Source: Edaphovirga cremea (GTDB lineage: Bacteria > Pseudomonadota > Gammaproteobacteria > Enterobacterales > Enterobacteriaceae). Taken from it: a DNA stretch of 64,000 bases. The stretch is taken from positions 372,001 to 436,000 of the forward strand of contig NZ_QOVA01000001.1 of assembly GCF_003332275.1 (NCBI RefSeq). Direction: 5' to 3'. Positions 28,321 through 40,051 of the stretch are shown here, piece by piece. The translations under genes and the position numbers were made by a program. Position 1 is the first letter of the stretch. Each line of letters begins with the position of its first letter. The notes under the pieces were generated by a model, which saw only the letters and a program-made list of their open reading frames with translations, had not been told where the DNA came from and ran no database searches.

Positions 28321-30087
28321 ATGAAACTGCCAGTCAGAGAGTTCGATGCAGTCGTCGTTGGTGCGGGCGGTGCAGGCATGCGCGCAGCACTGCAAATTTC
28401 ACAAATGGGGCTGTCTTGCGCCCTGTTATCCAAAGTATTTCCAACCCGTTCCCATACCGTATCTGCGCAAGGTGGCATCACCGTTGCCCTGGGTAATACC
28501 CATGAAGATAACTGGGAATGGCATATGTATGACACGGTGAAAGGTTCCGATTACATCGGTGACCAGGACGCCATTGAATATATGTGTAAAACCGGCCCGG
28601 AAGCGGTGCTGGAGCTGGAGCACATGGGGTTGCCGTTCTCCCGTCTTGATGACGGCAGAATTTACCAGCGTCCATTTGGCGGCCAGTCGAGAAACTTCGG
28701 CGGTGAGCAGGCGGCGCGTACTGCAGCTGCGGCTGACCGTACCGGCCACGCTCTGCTGCACACCCTGTACCAACAGAACCTGAAAAACCACACTACGATA
28801 TTCTCCGAATGGTATGCCCTGGATCTGGTGAAAAACCAGGACGGCGCAATCGTCGGCTGTACGGCAATCTGTATTGAAACCGGTGAAGTGGTCTACTTCA
28901 AAGCCAAGGCCACCGTGCTGGCGACCGGCGGTGCTGGCCGTATTTATCAGTCCACCACTAACGCCCATATCAATACCGGTGACGGCGTGGGTATGGCTCT
29001 GCGTGCGGGGGTGCCGGTTCAGGACATGGAAATGTGGCAATTCCACCCGACCGGTATTGCCGGTGCCGGGGTTCTGGTGACCGAAGGGTGTCGCGGTGAA
29101 GGCGGCTATTTGCTGAATAAAGATGGCGAGCGCTTTATGGAACGTTATGCGCCGAATGCGAAAGATCTCGCCGGTCGTGACGTTGTTGCCCGTTCTATCA
29201 TGATTGAAATCCGCGAAGGCCGTGGTTGCGACGGTCCGTGGGGGCCACACGCCAAGCTTAAACTGGATCACTTGGGTAAAGATGTTCTGGAATCCCGTCT
29301 GCCGGGTATTCTTGAGTTGTCGCGTACTTTTGCCCACGTCGATCCGGTGAAAGAACCGATCCCGGTTATTCCAACCTGTCATTACATGATGGGCGGTATC
29401 CCGACCAAAGTGACCGGTCAGGCCATCACAGTGAATGAGAAGGGCGAAGACGTCGTCATCCCTGGATTGTTTGCCGTGGGTGAAATCGCCTGCGTATCCG
29501 TTCACGGCGCCAACCGCCTTGGCGGTAACTCGCTGCTGGATCTGGTGGTCTTTGGCCGTGCTGCCGGTATGCATTTGCAGGAGTCCTTGCTTGAGCAGGG
29601 CACCAGCCGCGACGCCAGTGAATCGGATGTCGAAGCCTCGCTGGATCGCATGAACCGTTGGAACAACACCCGCTCAGGTGAAGATCCGGTTGAAATCCGT
29701 AAGGCGCTTCAAGCCTGCATGCAGAATAACTTCTCGGTCTTCCGTGAAGGCGATGCGATGGCGAAAGGTCTGGAAGAGCTGAAGGTGATCCGTGAACGTC
29801 TGAAGAATGCCCGTCTTGATGATACTTCCAGCGAATTCAACACCCAGCGTGTCGAATGCCTGGAATTGGAAAATCTGATGGAAACTGCGTTCTCCACGGC
29901 GGTATCAGCAAATTATCGTACTGAGAGCCGTGGCGCACACAGCCGTTTCGACTATCCTGATCGCGACGATGCCAACTGGCTGTGTCACTCATTATATCTG
30001 CCGCAAACTGAGAGCATGACTCGCCGTGAGGTGAACATGCAGCCGAAGCTACGCGAGGCGTTCCCGCCGAAAGTGCGTTCTTACTAG
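28321..30087 (+). CDS. sdhA: Succinate dehydrogenase flavoprotein subunit
   Basis: 588 residues, the E. coli length. FAD-binding [11 protein letters not shown], the covalent-flavin histidine in [10 protein letters not shown], and the active-site stretches [34 protein letters not shown] and [18 protein letters not shown] (quoted in part). It oxidises succinate to fumarate on the cytoplasmic face and passes electrons to SdhB. Confidence 0.98.
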   Translation: MKLPVREFDAVVVGAGGAGMRAALQISQMGLSCALLSKVFPTRSHTVSAQGGITVALGNTHEDNWEWHMYDTVKGSDYIGDQDAIEYMCKTGPEAVLELEHMGLPFSRLDDGRIYQRPFGGQSRNFGGEQAARTAAAADRTGHALLHTLYQQNLKNHTTIFSEWYALDLVKNQDGAIVGCTAICIETGEVVYFKAKATVLATGGAGRIYQSTTNAHINTGDGVGMALRAGVPVQDMEMWQFHPTGIAGAGVLVTEGCRGEGGYLLNKDGERFMERYAPNAKDLAGRDVVARSIMIEIREGRGCDGPWGPHAKLKLDHLGKDVLESRLPGILELSRTFAHVDPVKEPIPVIPTCHYMMGGIPTKVTGQAITVNEKGEDVVIPGLFAVGEIACVSVHGANRLGGNSLLDLVVFGRAAGMHLQESLLEQGTSRDASESDVEASLDRMNRWNNTRSGEDPVEIRKALQACMQNNFSVFREGDAMAKGLEELKVIRERLKNARLDDTSSEFNTQRVECLELENLMETAFSTAVSANYRTESRGAHSRFDYPDRDDANWLCHSLYLPQTESMTRREVNMQPKLREAFPPKVRSY

Positions 30088-30149
30088 TTGCGTTGTGAAA
30101 ACAGTCGCTTAGTGAAAGCGACGCGCTGACAGTTGCGGAGGAGCAGGTT

Positions 30150-30866
30150 ATGAAACTCGAATTTTCAATTTATCGCTACAACCCGGACGTCGATGACGTG
30201 CCCTATATGAAGGACTATCAGCTCGAGGCGAAAGATGGCCGCGATATGATGTTGCTGGATGCGCTGATTCTGCTTAAAGAACAAGATCCTACCCTGGCTT
30301 TCCGTCGTTCTTGCCGTGAAGGCGTCTGCGGTTCGGACGGCCTGAACATGAATGGTAAAAATGGCCTGGCCTGTATCACACCGATTTCTGCGTTGCGTCA
30401 TGGCAGCAAGAAAATTGTGATTCGTCCTTTGCCCGGATTGCCCGTTGTCCGTGATTTGGTTGTGGACATGGGCCAGTTCTATAAGCAGTATGAGAAGATA
30501 AAGCCTTACCTATTGAATAATGGACAGAATCCTCCGGCGCGTGAACACTTGCAGTTGCCGGACGAGCGGGCAAAACTGGATGGTCTGTACGAGTGTATTC
30601 TTTGTGCATGCTGCTCAACGTCATGTCCGTCTTTCTGGTGGAACCCTGACAAGTTCGTGGGTCCGGCCGGTTTGCTGGCAGCTTACCGCTTCCTGATCGA
30701 CAGTCGCGATACCGAAACACAAGCGCGGCTGGACGATCTGGATGACGCTTTCAGTGTATTCCGGTGCCACAGCATCATGAACTGTGTCAGTGTCTGTCCT
30801 AAGGGTCTTAATCCGACCAAAGCGATTGGACACATCAAATCCATGCTGTTACAGCGTGGTGCCTGA
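30150..30866 (+). CDS. sdhB: Succinate dehydrogenase iron-sulfur subunit
   Basis: 238 residues, as in E. coli. The three cluster motifs are visible: CREGVCGSDGLNM with a later C (2Fe-2S), CILCACCSTSCPSFWW (4Fe-4S) and CHSIMNCVSVCPKGLNP (3Fe-4S). It links SdhA flavin to the quinone site of SdhCD. Confidence 0.98.
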   Translation: MKLEFSIYRYNPDVDDVPYMKDYQLEAKDGRDMMLLDALILLKEQDPTLAFRRSCREGVCGSDGLNMNGKNGLACITPISALRHGSKKIVIRPLPGLPVVRDLVVDMGQFYKQYEKIKPYLLNNGQNPPAREHLQLPDERAKLDGLYECILCACCSTSCPSFWWNPDKFVGPAGLLAAYRFLIDSRDTETQARLDDLDDAFSVFRCHSIMNCVSVCPKGLNPTKAIGHIKSMLLQRGA

Positions 30867-30873
30867 GTAGACG

Positions 30874-30904
30874 ATTTCCCGGCAACGTTATGTTGCCGGG
30901 AAAT
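30874..30904 (+). other. Perfect stem-loop between sdhB and sucA
   Basis: A perfect 13-base inverted repeat (atttcccggcaac / gttgccgggaaat) with a 5-base loop lies 8 bases after the sdhB stop. No T run follows, so read-through into sucA is expected; it may act in mRNA processing or stability. Confidence 0.7.
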
Positions 30905-31139
30905 ATAACGCCAGGGAGTCTTTAAAAGCTGTTTTATGTGTGTTGTCATAGGGTTGTATAGATGTCACATCACGCTAAACCGGTTTTTAAAGGTTCCTTG
31001 CAGGAGCCATACGCTCCAGACAGAACGTATCTACGAGTACGTCGAGTGAACTGTTTTAACGGCAAAACGTTTCATACGGTGAATTACCTAAAATGTTAAC
31101 CACGGCGAAAACTGAAGCTTTAAAGCTTAAGGGATCATG

Positions 31140-33947
31140 ATGCAGAACGGCGCAATGAAGGCCTGGCTGGATTCCTCCTATCTGGCGGGCGCGAACCAGT
31201 CCTACATAGAGCAGCTCTATGAAGACTACTTAACCGATCCGGGCTCCGTTGAAGATAGCTGGCGTTCAATTTTTCAGCAGTTACCAACAGCGGGCGTTAA
31301 ACCCGATCAGCTCCATTCCAAAACGCGAGACTACTTCCGCCGGTTGGCGAAAGACACATCACGTTATAATTCCGCAATAAATGATCCGGAAACTGATGCC
31401 AAGCAAGTCAAGGTGTTGCAGTTAATCAACGCCTTCCGCTTCCGCGGCCATCAGAATGCCAATCTCGATCCCCTCGGCTTGTGGAAACAGGAAGAGGTCT
31501 CGGATCTCGATCCTGCATTCCATAATCTCACCGAAGCCGACTTCCAGGAAAGTTTCAACGTCGGGTCTTTCGCCATTGGCAAAGACACGATGAAACTCAG
31601 CGACCTGTATAAAGCGCTTAAGCAGACTTACTGCGGCTCGATTGGTGCGGAATATATGCATATCACCAATACGGATGAAAAACGCTGGATTCAGCAGCGC
31701 ATTGAATCTGTAGTGGGTCAGGCATCATTCACCAAAGACGAAAAACGTCGTTTCCTGAGCGAACTGACGGCAGCCGAAGGGCTGGAGCGCTATCTGGGTG
31801 CCAAATTCCCGGGAGCCAAGCGCTTCTCGCTGGAAGGTGGTGATGCGCTGGTGCCAATGCTGAAAGAGATGATCCGCCACGCGGGCAAAAATGGTACGCG
31901 TGAAGTGGTGATGGGTATGGCGCACCGTGGCCGTCTGAACGTTCTCATCAACGTTCTTGGTAAAAAGCCAGAAGATCTGTTCGATGAGTTCGCGGGTAAA
32001 CATAAAGAACATCTCGGTACCGGTGACGTTAAATATCATCAGGGCTACTCTTCGGACGTAGAGACTGAAGGCGGTATGGTTCACCTGGCGCTGGCATTTA
32101 ACCCGTCGCACCTGGAGATCGTCAGCCCGGTGGTGATGGGGTCGGTTCGTGCCCGCCGCGATCGTCTCGATGAAGCGCGCAGCAATATGGTTCTGCCCAT
32201 CACCATTCATGGTGACGCCGCCATTACCGGTCAGGGCGTGGTTCAGGAAACACTGAACATGTCGCAGGCGCGCGGTTATGAAGTCGGTGGAACAGTACGG
32301 ATCGTGATCAACAACCAGGTTGGTTTTACTACCTCCAACCCGCACGATGCCCGTTCGACCGAATACTGTACGGATATTGCGAAAATGGTGCAGGCACCTA
32401 TTTTCCATGTGAATGCAGATGACCCGGAAGCTGTCGCGTTTGTTACGCGTGTAGCGCTGGATTTCCGTAATACTTTCAAGCGTGATGTGATGATCGATCT
32501 GGTGTGCTACCGCCGCCACGGTCACAACGAAGCTGATGAGCCAAGTGCCACCCAGCCGCTGATGTATTCGAAAATCAAGAAACACCCGACACCGCGCAAA
32601 ATCTATGCTGATGAACTCTTTGATCAGAAAATCGCCAGCCTGGAAGATGCCACAGAAATGATCAACCTGTATCGCGACGCTCTGGATCGCGGTGACTGTG
32701 TGGTTGAAGAGTGGCGTCCAATGAACATGCATTCGTTCACCTGGTCTCCTTATCTCAACCACGAGTGGGATGAAGAGTATCCGAACAAGGTAGAAATGAA
32801 GCGTCTGCAGGAACTGGCACGCCGAATCAGCAGCGTTCCTGAAGCCATTGAAATGCAGTCCCGCGTTGCCAAGATCTACCACGATCGTAAAGAGATGGCA
32901 GAAGGCAGCAAAGCGTTCGACTGGGGCGGTGCAGAGACCCTGGCTTACGCGACACTGGTTGATGAAGGCATCCCGGTTCGTCTCTCCGGGGAAGATATGG
33001 GCCGCGGCACGTTTTTCCATCGGCACGCAGTGGTCCATAACCAGAAGAACGGCTCCGTGTATGTGCCGCTGGCAAATATTCACAACAGTCAGGGCGATTT
33101 CAAAGTCTGGGACTCAGTGTTGTCTGAAGAGGCAGTACTGGCGTTTGAATATGGTTATGCGACGGCTGAACCGCGTACGTTGACTATCTGGGAAGCCCAG
33201 TTTGGCGACTTCGCCAACGGTGCGCAGGTGGTAATCGACCAGTTCATCAGTTCTGGTGAGCAGAAATGGGGTCGGATGTGTGGCCTGGTCATGCTGCTGC
33301 CACACGGCTACGAAGGTCAGGGTCCAGAGCACTCCTCAGCCCGTCTGGAACGTTACCTGCAGTTGTGTGCTGAACAGAATATGCAAGTGTGCATTCCGTC
33401 CACCCCGGCTCAGGTCTACCACATGATCCGTCGCCAGGCGCTGCGCGGTATGCGCCGTCCGCTGGTCGTGATGTCACCTAAATCCTTGTTGCGTCATCCA
33501 TTGGCAATTTCGACGCTGGATGAACTGGCTAACGGCAGTTTCCAGCCCGCCATTGGTGAGATTGATGAGCTTGATCCAAAAGCCGTCAAGCGGGTCGTGC
33601 TTTGTTCAGGCAAGGTCTACTATGATCTGCTGGAACAGCGCCGCAAGAACGAGCAGAAAGATGTCGCGATCGTGCGTATTGAACAGCTGTATCCATTCCC
33701 ACACCAGGCTGTACAAGCTACGCTGGAGCAATTTGCCCACGTTCATGATTTTGTCTGGTGCCAGGAAGAGCCGCTGAATCAGGGTGCCTGGTATTGCAGC
33801 CAACACAATTTCCGTGAAGTTATCCCATTTGGAGCTTCCCTACGTTATGCGGGACGTCCGGCTTCTGCATCGCCAGCTGTCGGGTATATGTCCGTCCACC
33901 AGAAACAGCAGCAAGCTCTGGTCAATGACGCGCTGAACGTTGATTAA
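31140..33947 (+). CDS. sucA: 2-oxoglutarate dehydrogenase E1 component
   Basis: 935 residues from MQNGAMKAWLDSSYL (E. coli 933). The second of two adjacent ATGs (31137, 31140) is chosen by homology and better spacing from AAGGGA. Thiamine-diphosphate enzyme features include MGMAHRGRLNVL, HGDAAITGQGVVQET and LVCYRRHGHNEADEP. It decarboxylates 2-oxoglutarate and succinylates the lipoyl group of SucB. It continues the sdhCDAB transcript through a 273-base gap. Confidence 0.98.
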   Translation: MQNGAMKAWLDSSYLAGANQSYIEQLYEDYLTDPGSVEDSWRSIFQQLPTAGVKPDQLHSKTRDYFRRLAKDTSRYNSAINDPETDAKQVKVLQLINAFRFRGHQNANLDPLGLWKQEEVSDLDPAFHNLTEADFQESFNVGSFAIGKDTMKLSDLYKALKQTYCGSIGAEYMHITNTDEKRWIQQRIESVVGQASFTKDEKRRFLSELTAAEGLERYLGAKFPGAKRFSLEGGDALVPMLKEMIRHAGKNGTREVVMGMAHRGRLNVLINVLGKKPEDLFDEFAGKHKEHLGTGDVKYHQGYSSDVETEGGMVHLALAFNPSHLEIVSPVVMGSVRARRDRLDEARSNMVLPITIHGDAAITGQGVVQETLNMSQARGYEVGGTVRIVINNQVGFTTSNPHDARSTEYCTDIAKMVQAPIFHVNADDPEAVAFVTRVALDFRNTFKRDVMIDLVCYRRHGHNEADEPSATQPLMYSKIKKHPTPRKIYADELFDQKIASLEDATEMINLYRDALDRGDCVVEEWRPMNMHSFTWSPYLNHEWDEEYPNKVEMKRLQELARRISSVPEAIEMQSRVAKIYHDRKEMAEGSKAFDWGGAETLAYATLVDEGIPVRLSGEDMGRGTFFHRHAVVHNQKNGSVYVPLANIHNSQGDFKVWDSVLSEEAVLAFEYGYATAEPRTLTIWEAQFGDFANGAQVVIDQFISSGEQKWGRMCGLVMLLPHGYEGQGPEHSSARLERYLQLCAEQNMQVCIPSTPAQVYHMIRRQALRGMRRPLVVMSPKSLLRHPLAISTLDELANGSFQPAIGEIDELDPKAVKRVVLCSGKVYYDLLEQRRKNEQKDVAIVRIEQLYPFPHQAVQATLEQFAHVHDFVWCQEEPLNQGAWYCSQHNFREVIPFGASLRYAGRPASASPAVGYMSVHQKQQQALVNDALNVD

Positions 33948-33962
33948 AAATAAGGATAGATA

Positions 33963-35195
33963 ATGAGTAGCGTAGATATTCTGGTTCCTGATTTGCCTGA
34001 GTCCGTAGCGGATGCGACTGTCTCCACCTGGCACAAAAAGCCGGGTGATACCGTTGCCCGTGACGAAGTGCTGGTTGAAATCGAAACCGATAAAGTGGTG
34101 TTGGAAGTGCCGGCCAGCGAAGCCGGTATTCTGGACAGCATTTTGGAAGATGAAGGTGCAACCGTCACTTCCCGTCAGGTGCTGGCGCGCCTGCGCCCAG
34201 GTGACAGCTCCGGTAAACCTACCGAAGAGAAGAGCCAGTCGAAAGAATCTACCCCGGCACAGCGTCACACCGCTGCCCTGGAAGAAGAAAATAACGACAC
34301 TCTCAGCCCAGCGATCCGCCGTATGATTGCCGAGCATGACCTCGATGCCAATGCCATTAAAGGCAGTGGTGTAGGTGGACGTATCACTCGTGAAGATGTT
34401 GATCAACATCTCGCGAGCGTCAGGAAAGCCGAGAAACCGGCTGAAGCGAAAACCGCTGATCAGGCATCTGCCAGCGCGGTCCCGTCATTGGGTAGCCGCA
34501 GTGAAAAACGCGTGCCGATGACCCGTCTGCGCAAGCGTGTGGCAGAGCGTCTGTTGGAAGCGAAAAACAGCACGGCAATGCTGACCACGTTCAACGAAAT
34601 CAACATGAAACCGATTATGGATCTGCGTAAGCAGTACGGTGAATCGTTTGAAAAACGTCACGGCGTGCGTCTGGGTTTCATGTCTTTCTATCTGAAAGCG
34701 GTGGTAGAAGGGCTGAAGCGCTTCCCGGAAGTGAATGCGTCAATCGACGGCGAAGATGTGGTTTACCACAACTACTTCGACGTCAGCATCGCGGTTTCAA
34801 CGCCTCGCGGCCTGGTTACCCCGGTTCTGCGCGATGTCGACACCCTGGGCATGGCGGATATCGAGAAGAATATTAAAGAGCTGGCTGTGAAAGGCCGTGA
34901 CGGCAAGCTGAAAGTAGAAGAACTGACCGGCGGTAACTTCACCATTACCAACGGCGGTGTATTCGGTTCGCTGATGTCCACGCCAATTATCAACCCGCCG
35001 CAGAGCGCCATTCTGGGCATGCATGCCATCAAGGATCGCCCGATGGCGGTTAATGGGCAGGTGGTTATTCAGCCAATGATGTATCTGGCACTCTCTTACG
35101 ATCACCGCCTGATTGACGGACGCGAATCCGTCAGCTTCCTGGTGACGATTAAAGAAATGCTGGAAGATCCGGCCCGTCTGCTGCTGGACGTATAA
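33963..35195 (+). CDS. sucB: Dihydrolipoyllysine succinyltransferase (E2)
   Basis: 410 residues (E. coli 405). An N-terminal lipoyl domain (lipoyl lysine in [13 protein letters not shown], about residue 44), an acidic/Ala-rich linker, a subunit-binding domain ([20 protein letters not shown]), a second linker and the catalytic domain ending [17 protein letters not shown]. It forms the 24-mer core of the 2-oxoglutarate dehydrogenase complex. It starts 15 bases after sucA. Confidence 0.98.
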   Translation: MSSVDILVPDLPESVADATVSTWHKKPGDTVARDEVLVEIETDKVVLEVPASEAGILDSILEDEGATVTSRQVLARLRPGDSSGKPTEEKSQSKESTPAQRHTAALEEENNDTLSPAIRRMIAEHDLDANAIKGSGVGGRITREDVDQHLASVRKAEKPAEAKTADQASASAVPSLGSRSEKRVPMTRLRKRVAERLLEAKNSTAMLTTFNEINMKPIMDLRKQYGESFEKRHGVRLGFMSFYLKAVVEGLKRFPEVNASIDGEDVVYHNYFDVSIAVSTPRGLVTPVLRDVDTLGMADIEKNIKELAVKGRDGKLKVEELTGGNFTITNGGVFGSLMSTPIINPPQSAILGMHAIKDRPMAVNGQVVIQPMMYLALSYDHRLIDGRESVSFLVTIKEMLEDPARLLLDV

Positions 35196-35228
35196 CTAGA
35201 AATACCGGGTACGGTTCGCCGTGCCCAG

Positions 35229-35253
35229 ATCGGGGTAGGAAAGCTGCCCCGAT
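35229..35253 (+). other. Hairpin in the sucB-sucC gap
   Basis: Arms atcgggg (35229-35235) and ccccgat (35247-35253) are followed by tatttaa. This weak terminator-like structure lies in the 161-base sucB-sucC gap and may partly attenuate. Confidence 0.4.
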
Positions 35254-35356
35254 TATTTAACATCAATGTGCTATGTACGGTCGATATCCATCGGCTTTAT
35301 CCAGAAGTCCTAGAGTCACAGACTTTATCTTCAAGACCTAATATGGATAGAACATC

Positions 35357-36522
<1,166 letters not shown>

Positions 36523-36523
<1 letters not shown>

Positions 36524-37395
36524 TGTCCATTTTAATCGATAAAAACACCAAAGTTATTTGCCAGGGGTTTACCGGCAGCCAAGGGACATTCCACTCCGAG
36601 CAGGCGATTGCCTACGGAACCAAAATGGTCGGTGGCGTAACGCCGGGCAAGGGTGGCACCCAGCATTTGGGTCTGCCGGTTTTCAATACCGTGCGTGAAG
36701 CTGTGGAAACGACCGGTGCTACCGCATCGGTTATCTATGTGCCAGCCCCATTCTGTAAAGATTCGATCCTTGAAGCGATCGATGCCGGTATCAAATTGAT
36801 TATCTGCATCACTGAAGGTATCCCGACTCTGGATATGCTGACGGTGAAACTGAAGCTGGAACAGAGCAATGCGCGGATGATCGGGCCGAACTGTCCAGGT
36901 GTGATTACGCCGGGAGAGTGCAAAATCGGTATCATGCCAGGCCACATCCACAAGCCGGGTAAAGTGGGCATCGTTTCACGTTCAGGTACCCTGACGTATG
37001 AAGCGGTCAAGCAGACGACGGACGGTGGTTTTGGTCAGTCAAGCTGCGTCGGAATCGGTGGTGACCCAATCCCTGGTTCTAACTTCATTGATATCCTGAA
37101 ACTGTTCCAGGAAGACCCCCAGACTGAAGTGATTGTGATGATTGGTGAGATCGGTGGTAACGCGGAAGAAGAAGCGGCCATCTATATCAAAGACCACGTC
37201 ACCAAGCCGGTCGTTGGCTATATCGCGGGTGTTACTGCGCCAAAAGGCAAACGTATGGGTCATGCTGGGGCGATTATCGCCGGTGGTAAAGGCACTGCTG
37301 ATGACAAATTTGCTGCGCTTGAAGCGGCAGGTGTAAAAACTGTACGCAGTCTGGCTGAAATCGGTAATGCGGTTAAAGCTGTACTTCAACATTAA
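36523..37395 (+). CDS. sucD: Succinyl-CoA synthetase alpha subunit
   Basis: 290 residues (E. coli 289). CoA-binding Rossmann domain ([15 protein letters not shown]) and the phosphohistidine in [16 protein letters not shown]. It ends the sdh-suc transcript; a strong terminator follows. Confidence 0.98.
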
Positions 37396-37466
37396 TTATT
37401 AACTAATACACTGATAATAAAAGTGTAAAACTCGACATGTTGGCCACCCTTGGGTGGCCTTTTTTA
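37396..37466 (+). ncRNA. sucD 3' UTR with terminator, possible SdhX-like small RNA
   Basis: About 45 AT-rich bases after the sucD stop lead into a strong terminator. In E. coli the 3' UTR of this operon is processed into the small RNA SdhX (RybD). I infer a counterpart by position only; the sequence was not matched. Confidence 0.3.
37442..37466 (+). terminator. Rho-independent terminator of the sdh-suc operon
   Basis: Arms ggccaccc (37442-37449) and gggtggcc (37452-37459) are followed by six T. Confidence 0.9.
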
Positions 37467-37472
37467 CGTTTG

Positions 37473-39374
37473 TCAGAAGGTATTGAGTGCGCTGATCAGG
37501 GTGATATTGTCCTGAATACGTTTTTGCTGACTTTCATTGGCAGTCGTCTTCTGCTGTTTGAGAGCGCTCAAGGCCGCATCATAGGACGTTTTATCTTTGA
37601 ATAACTTATCCTTCACATTGATGGATGCGATGTTACTGAATCGCCCATCGTCAGTCATGGGTACGCTGATTTTTCCTTCGTTCAGCAGGCGTTCAACCAC
37701 GGCTCTTTCGCGCGCGTAACCCTCCAGTCCAACCAGTTCCCAACGTTTGACAGGTTGACCCTGATATTGCCCCTTTTTCACTTCTGTAAGGTAGCGGATG
37801 GTCAAATTACGGATTGTGCCATCTTCTTCACCAAACTCCGTTTTGGTGTCGGAAATGACCGCAAATTGCCGCCCTTCCAGTACGCCACCTTTCTGCGTCA
37901 GATGCCCCATGCGATAGCTGTTCATGCCCAAACGGATTGGCATATCGTCAGTGACTGGCGTTCCGTCGTTGAGTTTCAGCTGTGTGATGCGTGAGCCTGT
38001 TGGCTGGCGCAGGTCGATCTTGTAGGTCACTCCGTCAAAAAAATCATTGGTGGAATACTTTGATGAGCGGCGTGCGGGGTTAAAACTGTAGGTGACATCG
38101 CCGTCTTTGAGTTGATTGAAATAGTCTGCTGACCATTCCATATATTTTTTGAGATCGGCGCCGGTTAGTTGGTAAACGGTAATTTCGCCTCCCGCATACT
38201 GATAATTGAACGCGATGTCTTTGGCTTTGATGTCACCGACATCCATCCGCGGTTGATCGTTATCTATCTGCAAGGCAATTATTTGTGCCTTGGGCGCGTA
38301 GTAGCGGCTGGCTTCCTGGAACAGTGCGCTGATTCCCGTGTCTTGCACATGTACCTGCGGAATGCCTTTTACAGCGTCGTGTGGTACCAGATTCTGGCCT
38401 GACAAGGTGGCAACGACCCGATTGGCATTGGCGCGCAAGATGTCGTGATAAGGCTGATAAATCGCAGCCAGCTTGCTGTCTGAAGCAATACCTTTGATTG
38501 GATAGGTATAGCTGTCTTTGTTGATCAGCACGTATTTGCCGTCACGTTGCTCGAATTGCAGATCGATACGGGACAACGCACGGCCATATTTATCTGGCTC
38601 GGTAATGATCACACCATTGACCACCGCTTTGTCGATTTTTACATGCATGTGGCCTGCAACGATAGCCGCCAGTTCGGGGTTGGCCCTGGCAATATCGCCG
38701 ACGCCGGTACCTGGGCGTTCGTTTTCATTGTCGATCCCCATATGCGCGACCAGCACAATGGCATCGACCTGGGGGGAAATCTGCTGAATGACCTTTTTCA
38801 CTTCCTGAACGGGATCAGTGAAACTCAATCCGGCGATGTGATCGGTACCTTTCGCAAATTCAGCGGTCATGGGCGTGTCCATGCCAATGACACCAATCTT
38901 CACGCCCTGGCGCTCAATAATCTTGTAAGAGGGTAGGTAAGGATTGCCGTCATCACGAACGATATTTCCGGCCAGTGCAGCGCCCTTGAACTGTTTCAAC
39001 GACGTATTCAGAACGGGTAAACCGAAGTCAAACTCATGGTTCCCCATGACCCATACATCATAATTTAACGCATTGAAGCCCAGAATCATCGGGCTGACTG
39101 CATCATTCTTGAACGTTTCGACAAAGTTACCCTGGATGGTGTCACCGGCGTCAACCAGAATGACGTTCGGTTGTGTTTTGCGCACCTGCTGAATCTGGGT
39201 GGCTATCTGGCTCAGGCTACCGGCGATATTTTCCGTGTCGCTGGCGTAATCCCAGGGAACAAAGGTGCCGTGGAGGTCAGAGGTGCCGAGTATTGTGACT
39301 GTCACTGGTTGGGAGGCAAAGGCGGTGCTGCTGAGTCCCAGGGCGATAAGCGAGGTGAGCAATGATTTGTACAT
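37473..39374 (-). CDS. Periplasmic bifunctional metallophosphatase/5'-nucleotidase
   Basis: 633 residues. A signal peptide (MYKSLLTSLIALGLSSTAFA) is followed by a calcineurin-like metallophosphatase domain with TSDLHGTF, VDAGDTIQGN, VMGNHEFDFG and IVAGHMHVK, then a 5'-nucleotidase C-terminal domain (about 330-530; GGEITVYQLTGADLKKYMEW and RLGMNSYRMG). It resembles UshA/CpdB-type enzymes but I cannot tell which of the two activities dominates. It would release phosphate or nucleosides from external nucleotides. It converges on sucD and is divergent from cydA. It is not at this place in E. coli. Confidence 0.88.
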   Translation of the reverse strand: MYKSLLTSLIALGLSSTAFASQPVTVTILGTSDLHGTFVPWDYASDTENIAGSLSQIATQIQQVRKTQPNVILVDAGDTIQGNFVETFKNDAVSPMILGFNALNYDVWVMGNHEFDFGLPVLNTSLKQFKGAALAGNIVRDDGNPYLPSYKIIERQGVKIGVIGMDTPMTAEFAKGTDHIAGLSFTDPVQEVKKVIQQISPQVDAIVLVAHMGIDNENERPGTGVGDIARANPELAAIVAGHMHVKIDKAVVNGVIITEPDKYGRALSRIDLQFEQRDGKYVLINKDSYTYPIKGIASDSKLAAIYQPYHDILRANANRVVATLSGQNLVPHDAVKGIPQVHVQDTGISALFQEASRYYAPKAQIIALQIDNDQPRMDVGDIKAKDIAFNYQYAGGEITVYQLTGADLKKYMEWSADYFNQLKDGDVTYSFNPARRSSKYSTNDFFDGVTYKIDLRQPTGSRITQLKLNDGTPVTDDMPIRLGMNSYRMGHLTQKGGVLEGRQFAVISDTKTEFGEEDGTIRNLTIRYLTEVKKGQYQGQPVKRWELVGLEGYARERAVVERLLNEGKISVPMTDDGRFSNIASINVKDKLFKDKTSYDAALSALKQQKTTANESQQKRIQDNITLISALNTF

Positions 39375-39581
39375 GAGATATCCCTATGTTTTCACAATGT
39401 TACAGGCTTGGTGATTATGCAATCCAAAATGAGGATTAGCGACTGCTTCGCATTGATTTTGCAAGCCATGCAACAATTAACTGGTATGATGTGATGAGTC
39501 CCGCATAAATGGCTAAAGCAAATTAAGGGCTAACAAGGAACTTATAATTTAAATAATAAAATTATTCCCATTACTAATTAA

Positions 39582-39596
39582 TTACAATTAATTAAC
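39582..39596 (-). promoter_or_regulatory. ArcA-P-like site upstream of cydA
   Basis: The minus strand reads GTTAATTAATTGTAA, 13 of 15 matches to the ArcA-P consensus GTTAATTAAATGTTA. ArcA activates cydAB in E. coli under low oxygen. The region is very AT-rich, so chance matches are possible. Confidence 0.5.
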
Positions 39597-39703
39597 ACTA
39601 ATGGGTGGTTATCATATTATTGAAACCAATGTTTAACATTGAAAAATTAAATTGCGACAAATCATCTTTTCATGATGGTAATAAAAGTCGATATGGGCTT
39701 AAA

Positions 39704-39717
39704 TTGTTGTAGATCAA
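39704..39717 (+). promoter_or_regulatory. FNR-like site upstream of cydA
   Basis: TTGTT-GTAG-ATCAA matches 9 of 10 positions of TTGAT-N4-ATCAA. FNR represses cydAB anaerobically in E. coli. Confidence 0.55.
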
Positions 39718-40051
39718 ATTTAGTTATGCAAACTACTTTGGCCATTAATTGACCTGAAGTCAAAAATCGAATCTGGGTCACGCAAAAACCTATTTATTGT
39801 GGGGATTTAGTGGCGTACTATTATTGTTCTGTAATAGTAGGTAGTTGCTATTGTTATAATTGTTATCTTTTCTGGGCTTTCCCCAACCCGAGTGGCCGGT
39901 AGTGCTGTATTTCTTCCGGTTCCTGATTGGCGTTGCGGAACATAATTGGTTATTTTTAGGGTATTCACTGCTGGTAGTGATGGGTCTTTCGTTTTAACGA
40001 AAGTCTGGTTACAGCAAGTCTGAGTCTTCCTGCGAGGAGCAAGGGGTCAAG

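Larger units (their letters stand above)
39375..40051. other. cydA upstream regulatory region
   Basis: This 677-base gap is AT-rich, especially at 39540-39670. It contains ArcA-like and FNR-like sites (listed), and near cydA a small hairpin (ctttcgttttaacgaaag at about 39987) before the GCGAGGAGC ribosome site. A long, multi-site control region is known for cydAB in E. coli. I see no gene in it. Confidence 0.65.

Noticed and set aside
28426-29574. 382-codon minus-strand frame
   Set aside because: Antisense shadow of sdhA, a result of its codon usage.
31725-33083. 452-codon minus-strand frame
   Set aside because: Antisense shadow of sucA with no family resemblance.
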